A stretch of 64,000 nucleotides of DNA from Marinobacterium profundum. GTDB taxonomy: Bacteria; Pseudomonadota; Gammaproteobacteria; Pseudomonadales; Balneatricaceae. Under the pieces are notes generated by a model. That model was not told where the DNA came from. It did no database searches and saw nothing but the letters and a program-made list of their open reading frames with translations. A program made the position numbers and the translations under genes. Where the stretch lies: positions 62,001 to 126,000 of the forward strand of contig NZ_BCNS01000100.1 in the NCBI RefSeq assembly GCF_001528745.1. Direction: 5' to 3'. Shown one piece after another: positions 57,631 to 64,000 of this stretch (its first letter is position 1; every line of letters begins with the position of its first letter).

Positions 57631-58964
57631 CAGGAGTGTTGGGCCCTTGCCATCAGCTGCTCAATCTCGGCCACCGTTTTGGGCGCCGCCGCGCTCAATA
57701 CTTCGCAACCCGTTTCGGTCACCAGCACGTCATCTTCGATACGGATACCGATGCCACGCCAGCGCGGCTCGACCCGCTCATTATGGGGTGATACATAGAG
57801 CCCGGGCTCCACCGTCATCACCATGCCAGGCTGCAACGGGCGCCATTCACCGGCAACGCGATAGTCGCCGACATCATGTACATCCATGCCCAGCCAGTGC
57901 CCCAGCCGATGCATGTAGAACTCGCGATAGGCACCGGCTTCGATCAGCACATCGACCTCGCCTTCCAGCAGCCCCAGCTCAACCAGCCCTGCGGTGAGCA
58001 TCTGCACCGACAGGTCATGCACTTCATTCCAGAGCACACCCGGGCGCACCAATTCGATACAGGCCAGTTGCGTGCGCAGCACCAGCTCGTACAGCTGCTT
58101 CTGCTCAGGGCCGAAGCGCCCGTCCACCGGGAAGGTACGGGTAATATCGCCGGCATAGTATTCCAGCTCACAGCCCGCATCGATCAGTACCAGATCACCG
58201 GCCCGCAAAGCGTCGCGATTCTCGGTGTAGTGCAGTATGCAGCCGTTGGCACCGCCCCCAACGATGGAGGAGTAGGCCGGCAGATGACAGCCCTGCATGG
58301 CAAAGTGATGGCTGATTTCCGCCTCGAGCTGATACTCGAACAGACCCGGCCTGCAGCGTTGCATCGCGCGCTCATGCGCCTTGGCTGAAATAACGCCGGC
58401 TTCACGCATCAGGCCAATTTCGGCCTCTGATTTGAACAGCCGCAGTTCGTGCAGCAGCGGATCCAGCATTACCAGCTCAACCGGCGCTACAGCCCCCTGG
58501 CGCGAGCGCGAGCGCACCGTCTTGAGCCACTGCCGCACACGACCATCAAAAGCCTCATCAGTGCCGATGGAGTAGCTGATGCTGCGATGGCCATCAAGCA
58601 GTTCCGGCAGACGCTGATCTATGTCCGCCACAGCATGCGCCTCGTCGGCACCGTAGTGCCGCACTACGCCTTCAGGCCCCGTGCGGTAGCCGTGCCAGAT
58701 TTCCATCTCCGCATCCCGCCCCTGGCAGAACAGCACCATCTCGCCATCGCGGCGGCCCGGCAGCAGCACCAGTACCGCATCAGGCTCATTGAAACCGGTG
58801 AGATAATAAAAATCACTGTCCTGACGGAAAGGATACTCGACATCCCGGTTGCGGGCCCGCATTGAGGCGCCGGGAACTATGGCAAGACCACCGGCCGGCA
58901 GTTGCGCCATCAGGCGGGCACGACGGGCAGCAAATTCGCTCTGGGGCAGGCGTGATTTCATCAT
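57630..58964 (-). CDS. pepP: Xaa-Pro aminopeptidase P
   Basis: This 444-residue metallopeptidase removes N-terminal residues before proline. The pita-bread domain has the metal ligands in LVLIDAGCELEYYAGDITRT and HRLGHWLGMDVHD. The 5' end overlaps the ygfB stop and the 3' end overlaps the ubiH start, so the four genes appear translationally coupled. ATG codons at 58964 and 58961 are both possible starts. Confidence 0.96.
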   Translation of the reverse strand: MMKSRLPQSEFAARRARLMAQLPAGGLAIVPGASMRARNRDVEYPFRQDSDFYYLTGFNEPDAVLVLLPGRRDGEMVLFCQGRDAEMEIWHGYRTGPEGVVRHYGADEAHAVADIDQRLPELLDGHRSISYSIGTDEAFDGRVRQWLKTVRSRSRQGAVAPVELVMLDPLLHELRLFKSEAEIGLMREAGVISAKAHERAMQRCRPGLFEYQLEAEISHHFAMQGCHLPAYSSIVGGGANGCILHYTENRDALRAGDLVLIDAGCELEYYAGDITRTFPVDGRFGPEQKQLYELVLRTQLACIELVRPGVLWNEVHDLSVQMLTAGLVELGLLEGEVDVLIEAGAYREFYMHRLGHWLGMDVHDVGDYRVAGEWRPLQPGMVMTVEPGLYVSPHNERVEPRWRGIGIRIEDDVLVTETGCEVLSAAAPKTVAEIEQLMARAQHS

Positions 58965-59566
58965 CAGTGCAACGTCTGGGGCGCGGTCGGCTCAGCGGGG
59001 CTGTCATCCGGCGCTTTGTTGCATTCGGCAAACAGCATCAGCGCTGCCATGCGGACATACTCCTCCACCTGCATCAGGTTGGACTCGCCTTCTTCGCCGT
59101 CATCGTCATCTGCCACGATCTGGGAAATGTCACTCAGATCGGAGAGCACTTCACGTGACTCCTGCGACAGACTATCGTCCGTTTGCTTGCCGTACTGGCC
59201 GAACCCGCTCAAAAAGCCCTGGCACCACTGCCCCAGACAGGCCGCGCGCAACGACAGCAATTCATCGTCATCCGGCAGTAACAGATCAAAATCAAGCTCC
59301 ATGCCCTCAAGCTGCGCCAGCGCATGCCCAAACATCTCCAGCACCCGCACCTTGGATACCTCTTGGGTGAAGTCGTCGATTTCCAGAAAGGTCGCAGCCA
59401 GCTGCAGCCAGGCTGCAGGATCGGGCCTTGCACCCGCCACCAGACAGCCACTCAGCAGGCCATGTAATTCAGCCGGGGATATTTCCTGCACACCTTCGCC
59501 GACAAGCACATTGGCAATATCATCAAAATCAGCCGGGGCGGAGTGGTTTTCGGTATCTGCTATCAT
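58964..59566 (-). CDS. YgfB/UPF0149 family protein
   Basis: This 200-residue acidic protein has the family segments ISPAELHGLLSGCLVAG and LGQWCQGFLSGFG. It is the first gene of the pepP-ubiH operon. In Pseudomonas a YgfB homologue affects beta-lactamase expression; a role here is unknown. I start at the ATG at 59566 rather than an upstream frame extension, though no strong ribosome-binding site is seen. Confidence 0.88.
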   Translation of the reverse strand: MIADTENHSAPADFDDIANVLVGEGVQEISPAELHGLLSGCLVAGARPDPAAWLQLAATFLEIDDFTQEVSKVRVLEMFGHALAQLEGMELDFDLLLPDDDELLSLRAACLGQWCQGFLSGFGQYGKQTDDSLSQESREVLSDLSDISQIVADDDDGEEGESNLMQVEEYVRMAALMLFAECNKAPDDSPAEPTAPQTLH

Positions 59567-59689
59567 CAGTCTTCGCTCAATTCCTGCGGACGTGTACCAG
59601 GTCACGACCAGGGGTTCACTGTTGCCGATATCCTAGCAGCCTGACCGGCTGAACACTATTGCACAGCGGCGCACTGCGAGTGCCTTTCA

Positions 59690-59718
59690 TTGACCCTTAA
59701 CCAAGCGCTGTTTATATT
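59690..59718 (+). promoter_or_regulatory. Sigma-70 promoter of the zapA operon
   Basis: TTGACC (59690-59695), a 17-bp spacer and TATATT (59713-59718) lie about 30 bp before the first start codon. Confidence 0.65.
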
Positions 59719-59748
59719 TCCCCCTTGATCACATTGCCGGGACTGAGC

Positions 59749-59958
59749 ATGAACGACCACTATTTCAACGCCCTGGAACGAAAAATCGATCAGTTGCTCG
59801 ATCACTGTCACCGGCTGGAGCAGGAAAACCAGCGACTGCGCTCACAGGAAACGCAATTAAAGGATGAACGTGCCCGTCTGCTGCAACTGAATGACCAGAC
59901 CCGCAGCAAAGTCGAGTCCATGATTCAGCGACTCAAGGCACTGGAGCAAAATGCATGA
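59749..59958 (+). CDS. Small coiled-coil protein, TIGR02449-like
   Basis: This 69-residue, highly charged helical protein (NALERKIDQLLDHCHRLEQE) shows heptad spacing over its whole length and no membrane segment. Such proteins sit directly before zapA in Pseudomonas and relatives and may take part in division, perhaps like ZapB. The stop overlaps the zapA start by four bases. I chose ATG 59749 over an upstream extension. Confidence 0.82.
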   Translation: MNDHYFNALERKIDQLLDHCHRLEQENQRLRSQETQLKDERARLLQLNDQTRSKVESMIQRLKALEQNA

Positions 59959-60275
59959 GCAAAACCGAAGCACACAAGGTCACGATCAAGCTGCTCGACA
60001 AGGAATACATGATCGCCTGTCCCGAGGGGGCTGAAGCTGAACTGCTGACCTCTGCCGACTACCTTGATCAGAAGATGCGCGACATTCGCGGCAACGGCAA
60101 AACAGTCGGCCTGGAACGGGTCGCGGTCATGGCGGCGCTGAACATCGCCCATGAACTGCTCAGAAGTCATGCCGACAACCAGCAGCATATTGAAAACCAG
60201 GTGCGCCATCTGGGCAGCAAAATTGATCAGTCCCTAGGGCGCTCGAAGCTTGAAAATCGCGAAGCCGATGATTGA
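59955..60275 (+). CDS. zapA: Cell division protein ZapA
   Basis: This 106-residue protein binds and cross-links FtsZ filaments at mid-cell. The N-terminal globular part includes VTIKLLDKEYMIACPEGAEA, and a C-terminal coiled coil follows. It overlaps the small coiled-coil gene and lies just before 6S RNA, a conserved gammaproteobacterial arrangement. Confidence 0.95.
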   Translation: MSKTEAHKVTIKLLDKEYMIACPEGAEAELLTSADYLDQKMRDIRGNGKTVGLERVAVMAALNIAHELLRSHADNQQHIENQVRHLGSKIDQSLGRSKLENREADD

Positions 60276-60355
60276 AAATTCTTCATGGCGAAAAAATTGT
60301 TTAAATATCAACCAAGTAAAAGCGCGCTTAGCTAAATTGAATTAAATTTCAAGTC

Positions 60356-60383
60356 CTGACATCCAGTTGCAGACGCGTATAAT
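60356..60383 (+). promoter_or_regulatory. Sigma-70 promoter of 6S RNA
   Basis: CTGACA (60356-60361), a 16-bp spacer and a perfect TATAAT (60378-60383) lie just upstream of the 6S RNA 5' end. Confidence 0.8.
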
Positions 60384-60389
60384 GGTAAC

Positions 60390-60571
60390 CACTCCCTGGG
60401 GTGTTCGACAGGCGTTCAAGTCCCTCGAGCCGATAAGTACACCCCTGGAGGCCTTCTGTGATGCTGGTGTGCATGTCCGTTTAGCGGAAAGCCTGATGTA
60501 TTCGAAGGCCCCCACCTTGAACCTTAGGGTTCAGGGCCACGAACGTTACCGGCACTCCCGGGGAGCCCTTT
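60390..60571 (+). ncRNA. ssrS: 6S RNA
   Basis: The roughly 180-base RNA shows the conserved blocks of Pseudomonas-type 6S RNA: TCCCTGGGGTGTTCG near the 5' end, GAGCCGATAA, GGTGTGCATGTCCG, GCGGAAAGCCT, CCACCTTGAACC and CGGGGAGCCC at the 3' end. The ends pair into the closing stem around the promoter-mimicking bubble that binds sigma-70 polymerase in stationary phase. Exact ends are approximate. Its place between zapA and the cyclo-ligase gene is conserved. Confidence 0.93.
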
Positions 60572-60584
60572 CAGACTATTGCCC

Positions 60585-61184
60585 ATGTCCTTGCCTACAC
60601 CTGATCAACGCCAGCTTCTGAGACGCGAAATGCGCGACCGCCGTCGAGCCCTTAGCGCCCGACAGCAGCGTGACGCCGCAGCTAAACTACTGGCCAACCT
60701 GTGTCGATTACCCGCCTTTCATCGCGCCCGGCATATTGCACTCTACCTGCCCAACGATGGTGAAATTGACCCGACTCCGGTGATCGAACTTTGCTGGCGC
60801 CAGGGCAAGCAAGTTTATCTGCCTGTACTGCACCCCATTCGCCACAACCGACTCTGGTTTGTGCCTTATGATCGCACTACCCCCATGCAGCGCAATATCT
60901 ACCGAATTCTGGAACCCAAACTCAGAAGAGCGCCCAAGCGGCCGCCCCAGGCGCTTGACCTGGTATTACTGCCACTGGTTGCATTTGATGCCAGTGGCGC
61001 ACGCATGGGCATGGGAGGGGGTTATTACGATCGAACTTTCAGCTTTAAACAACGCAAAGGGCCACAGGGACCGAAACTGATCGGCCTGGCGCATGATATT
61101 CAGAGAGTTAACGAACTACCCGTTGCAAGCTGGGACATACCGCTTGCGGGCATAGTGACAGACTGTCGCGGCTACAGGCTGTAG
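60585..61184 (+). CDS. 5-formyltetrahydrofolate cyclo-ligase
   Basis: This 199-residue enzyme (YgfA/Fau) converts 5-formyl-THF to 5,10-methenyl-THF using ATP. Motifs are the basic N-terminal LLRREMRDRRRALSARQQRD, LYLPNDGEIDPTPVI and GARMGMGGGYYDRT. I start at the ATG at 60585. It follows 6S RNA by about 14 bp and is probably cotranscribed with it, as in E. coli, where it is linked to persister formation. Confidence 0.94.
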   Translation: MSLPTPDQRQLLRREMRDRRRALSARQQRDAAAKLLANLCRLPAFHRARHIALYLPNDGEIDPTPVIELCWRQGKQVYLPVLHPIRHNRLWFVPYDRTTPMQRNIYRILEPKLRRAPKRPPQALDLVLLPLVAFDASGARMGMGGGYYDRTFSFKQRKGPQGPKLIGLAHDIQRVNELPVASWDIPLAGIVTDCRGYRL

Positions 61185-61194
61185 CCGCAGCAAC

Positions 61195-61323
61195 TCAGCT
61201 GTTGCTGAAGACCTGCTCGACCAGCGCAGCGAATTGAAAATCGCTTTGCGAAACACCAGTCATAATTGAACCGATGAGAAAGACCATAACGATCACCATC
61301 ATCAGATCCGGACCATTTTTCAT
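61195..61323 (-). CDS. Possible 42-residue single-pass membrane protein
   Basis: A small frame reads MKNGPDLMMVIVMVFLIGSI and continues to a polar tail ending QVFSNS. Residues 7-21 form one hydrophobic segment. No good ribosome-binding site is visible; an AGAGG lies 13 bases upstream, too far. It would converge with the cyclo-ligase gene. Function unknown, and a chance frame is possible. Confidence 0.45.
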   Translation of the reverse strand: MKNGPDLMMVIVMVFLIGSIMTGVSQSDFQFAALVEQVFSNS

Positions 61324-61640
61324 ACGCCGCAATTAACCTCTTATCAGGTAAGAAGGAGCAGCCGTTGTAATAACTGTATGCGGCAACTCCGAGAATCAGA
61401 ATGCCGTGTAGTGTTCCATACTGCAGCAATATTGCAACAGCTGTTGCCTACTTTATTTAAATTGTCGGTCGCAACTCGGGTTTATTTTGCTCCCGATGCA
61501 CTGAAATTCACAATATGCCGCGACAGCTTGGCCGCCCGGCAGTTTTCACAGCCATGACAGCATTGGAAATCAGCCCTATACAGAACAAAACGACTGTCGC
61601 CTTAACGCTACATAAAGCCCCAAAAAAACCGCTATCAAGC
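61324..61640. other. Intergenic stretch without a recognisable gene
   Basis: This AT-richer stretch of about 315 bp contains no frame, tRNA or strong terminator that I can support. A GCAATATTGC palindrome lies near 61425-61435. It separates the cyclo-ligase/small-protein region from the AEC transporter. Confidence 0.5.
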
Positions 61641-62552
61641 TCAGGTCAACCAGCCCAACATGAGCGGAATTGTTAATGCAGAAAGTAACGTCTGACCGGT
61701 AATGATCGCCGCCATCATGGGGGCATCGCCACCCAGCTGCCGTGCCAGAATATAGGCTGAGCTCGCCGTGGGCAGCGCGGCAAACAAAATCAGCAGATTG
61801 CGGGTCTGATCCCCCAGTGAAAGTAGCTGTGCCAGCCCCAGCGCCAACAGCGGCAACAGCAACAACTTGATCACCGACGCCCCCAGCAGCGCAGGCCCCA
61901 CCGCTCGCAGTGCCTTCAGGCTCAATCCGGCACCCACCGCCAGCAGCCCCAGCGGCAACGCCATCTGCCCCAGTAGCTCGGCCACCGGACGCACCATCGA
62001 AGGCATGCCAATGCCGCTGTAATTAAGCAACAGGCCTAGTACGGACGCCAGAATCAACGGGTTGCGCGCCAAATTGCGCAACACCGGACGCAGCCCCGGG
62101 GATCCGCCGGCATGAAACGCAAACGCCAGCACACAAAACACATTAAGCAGCACAATCATAAAAGCGATAATGACTGCCGACACCGCCAGTGCCGAATCGC
62201 CGTAAATCGCCGCGACCATCGCCAGCCCGACATAGGTATTGAAGCGCACCCCCCCCTGATAAAAGGAAGTAAATCCGGCGCCATCGAGTTTTAACAACGG
62301 GCGCAACAGATAACACAGCAGCGTACCACCCAGCAGCAGCAACAGAATTGCCAGACCAATACTGCCAATGGGCACATCGCTGATATCCGCCTGACTCAAG
62401 CGGGCCACCAGCAGCACGGGGAAAAGCACGAAATAAGTCGCCTTCTCTGCCAGCGGCCAGAAGTCCTCGCCGGGAAAACTATAACGGCGCGCCAGCACGC
62501 CCAGCATCAGCAATGCGAACACGGGCCAAAGCATTAACAGCATATCGAACAT
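61641..62552 (-). CDS. AEC family transporter
   Basis: This 303-residue inner-membrane protein has about ten hydrophobic segments in two halves, typical of the auxin-efflux-carrier family. Bacterial members move malate, malonate or similar organic acids. Conserved parts are YQGGVRFNTYVGLAM and AALPTASSAYILARQLGGDA. The substrate is unknown. It is divergent from gcvR. Confidence 0.88.
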   Translation of the reverse strand: MFDMLLMLWPVFALLMLGVLARRYSFPGEDFWPLAEKATYFVLFPVLLVARLSQADISDVPIGSIGLAILLLLLGGTLLCYLLRPLLKLDGAGFTSFYQGGVRFNTYVGLAMVAAIYGDSALAVSAVIIAFMIVLLNVFCVLAFAFHAGGSPGLRPVLRNLARNPLILASVLGLLLNYSGIGMPSMVRPVAELLGQMALPLGLLAVGAGLSLKALRAVGPALLGASVIKLLLLPLLALGLAQLLSLGDQTRNLLILFAALPTASSAYILARQLGGDAPMMAAIITGQTLLSALTIPLMLGWLT

Positions 62553-62781
62553 GACATCAGCTCCCTGTCATTCGGCTTAAACAGCACTGGAGAATACTGG
62601 ACAGCTGCCCCTCAGGCGAGCCGCTGCTTTACTCTTGCGACCCGGACACAAACCGGACACACTCAGGATTGGGCGCCGGCGCTGCCCGACAAGGGACAGC
62701 ACCGCGGGACAGTCCGCACTATTGCGCACGCCGGCCTACTCTGTGGCCCGCGCGCTAGGTAACTGCATACAGGAGCGTAAC

Positions 62782-63297
62782 ATGATGACATCCCTGGTAT
62801 TAACTGCCATAGGCCCGGACAAACCCGGTCTGGTGGAAATTTTGTCCCAGACCATTGCCCGTCACAACGGCAACTGGCTTGAGTCCGGCATGTCGCGTCT
62901 GGGCGGCAAGTTTGCCGGTATTCTGATCGTCAGTGTTCCGGCAGATGACGTCAGTGCGCTGGAGCAGGCGCTGAGTGCACTGCAGAGCCAGGGCCTCAAG
63001 GTGATGACCGAGCGCAATGACGACACCGCCAGCGACACCAGTCGCAGCCCTATTCAGCTCGAATTGGTAGGCCATGACAAGCCCGGCATCGTACGTGAAA
63101 TCGCCCAGGCGCTAGCCACGCGGAACATCAACGTGGAAAGTCTGGATACGGAACTCACCTCCGGCTCCATGTCCGGCGAGCAGCTGTTCAAGGCTCAGGC
63201 GAGCCTGCTGGCCCCCGAGGGGCTGGATATAGACGAACTGCAGCTGGCGCTGGAAGCCATCGCCAGTGATCTGATGGTGGACATTACTCTGAATTAG
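62782..63297 (+). CDS. gcvR: Glycine cleavage system regulatory protein GcvR-like (two ACT domains)
   Basis: This 171-residue protein has two ACT domains, starting LVLTAIGPDKPGLVEILSQT and LELVGHDKPGIVREIAQALA, with the family's ligand-binding DKPG turns. In E. coli GcvR binds GcvA and keeps the glycine-cleavage operon off when glycine is low. AGGAG six bases before the ATG at 62782 fixes the start. A gcvH gene is 8 kb away, but gcvA, gcvT and gcvP are not in the window. Confidence 0.85.
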   Translation: MMTSLVLTAIGPDKPGLVEILSQTIARHNGNWLESGMSRLGGKFAGILIVSVPADDVSALEQALSALQSQGLKVMTERNDDTASDTSRSPIQLELVGHDKPGIVREIAQALATRNINVESLDTELTSGSMSGEQLFKAQASLLAPEGLDIDELQLALEAIASDLMVDITLN

Positions 63298-63304
63298 ACG
63301 ACCC

Positions 63305-63336
63305 TGCCCCGGCGGACTTTAAAAGCCCGCCGGAGC
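63305..63336. terminator. Convergent terminator between gcvR and argH
   Basis: CCGGCGG (63309-63315) and CCGCCGG (63327-63333) form the outer stem, with CTTT and AAAG pairing inside. It lies between the two converging stops. The T-runs are weak, so the call is moderate. Confidence 0.5.
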
Positions 63337-63356
63337 AGCTTGGAACAGCGCCGCGT

Positions 63357-64000
63357 TTAGGCCACGTCGCCGCGCGTCGCCAGCAGCTCATGCCCGCGCG
63401 CCACCGCTGCACGCACCTGATTTGGTGCAGTACCGCCGATATGATCACGCGCCGCCACTGAGCCTTCCAGCGTCAGCACATCAAACACATCATCACCAAT
63501 CTCAGCGGAGAACTGCTGCAGCTCAGCCAGCGTCATCTCGCTCAGATCCCGCCCTTCGGCGATACCAAAGGCCACCGATTTACCGACAATTTCGTGGGCA
63601 TCACGGAAGGCAACGCCTTTGCGCACCAGGTAATCCGCCAGATCCGTGGCGGTAGCGAAGCCGCGCATGGCGGCGTTGCGCATGCTTTCCTTGCGAGATT
63701 CCAGCGCCGGCACCATATCGGCGAAAGCACGCAGGCAGCCATTGACGGTGTCGATAGTATCGAACAGCGGCTCCTTGTCTTCCTGGTTGTCCTTGTTGTA
63801 AGCCAGCGGCTGGGATTTCATCAGCGTGAGCAGCGACATCAGGTGACCGTACACGCGACCGCTCTTGCCACGCACCAGCTCTGGCACATCCGGATTTTTC
63901 TTCTGCGGCATGATCGACGAGCCGGTGCAGAAACGATCCGGCAGATTGATGAAATCAAACTGCGCCGACGCCCAAAGCACCAGTTCCTCGGACATGCGGC
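63357..64000 (-). CDS. argH: Argininosuccinate lyase, C-terminal part (cut by the window edge)
   Basis: About 214 residues of the enzyme are present; the N-terminal half lies beyond the right edge. ArgH splits argininosuccinate to arginine and fumarate. The superfamily signature [11 protein letters not shown], with its flexible catalytic serine loop, is intact, followed by [20 protein letters not shown] and [14 protein letters not shown]. There is no sign of disruption in the part seen. Confidence 0.96.
   Translation of the reverse strand, partial: RMSEELVLWASAQFDFINLPDRFCTGSSIMPQKKNPDVPELVRGKSGRVYGHLMSLLTLMKSQPLAYNKDNQEDKEPLFDTIDTVNGCLRAFADMVPALESRKESMRNAAMRGFATATDLADYLVRKGVAFRDAHEIVGKSVAFGIAEGRDLSEMTLAELQQFSAEIGDDVFDVLTLEGSVAARDHIGGTAPNQVRAAVARGHELLATRGDVA

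Overview
The window comes from a gammaproteobacterial chromosome. The E. coli-type order of the ribosomal protein and RNA polymerase operons, the tRNA-tufB cluster, 6S RNA between zapA and the folate cyclo-ligase gene, and the rppH-ptsP and uvrA-rplQ neighbourhoods all point that way. Gene order resembles Pseudomonas, Marinobacter and Oceanospirillaceae; I infer a marine Oceanospirillaceae-like bacterium (for example Marinobacterium) but cannot fix the genus.

Layout. 1-6.3 kb: an accessory-looking block on the minus strand with branched-chain 2-oxoacid dehydrogenase genes (E1 alpha, E1 beta, E2) followed by a Hanks-type Ser/Thr kinase, bracketed by two imperfect direct repeats. 6.3-9.2 kb: uvrA on the plus strand, then a REP-like inverted pair and a bidirectional terminator. 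9.4-38.9 kb: almost the whole translation and transcription machinery on the minus strand. In transcription order this is rplKA, rplJL-rpoBC, the str operon (rpsL-rpsG-fusA-tufA), the S10 operon, the spc operon including secY and rpmJ, and the alpha operon (rpsM-rpsK-rpsD-rpoA-rplQ). 39-41.8 kb: nusG, secE, tRNA-Trp, a frameshifted second tuf gene and four tRNAs (Thr-GGT, Gly, Tyr, Thr-TGT).

41.8-54.8 kb: housekeeping genes: a SPOR-like membrane protein, coaX, birA, folA, thyA, lgt, a TSUP permease, an NRDE protein, ptsP, rppH, a HAD phosphatase, a Tas-like aldo/keto reductase, rlmI and gcvH. 55-64 kb: a tightly coupled ygfB-pepP-ubiH-ubiI-like operon, divergent from a small coiled-coil gene, zapA, 6S RNA and the 5-formyl-THF cyclo-ligase gene. 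Then come a possible tiny membrane protein, an AEC transporter, gcvR, and the 3' part of argH, which leaves the window at the right edge.

Most of the window is conserved core genome and I found no convincing new multi-gene system. The points most worth a second look are the 2-bp frameshift in the second tuf copy, the kinase placed behind the branched-chain dehydrogenase genes together with a serine-rich E1 alpha loop, the direct repeats around that block, an 11-bp inverted repeat bracketing the alpha-operon promoter, and a compact structured S10 leader. Promoters and terminators were called by eye from -10/-35 and hairpin patterns, not by computation.
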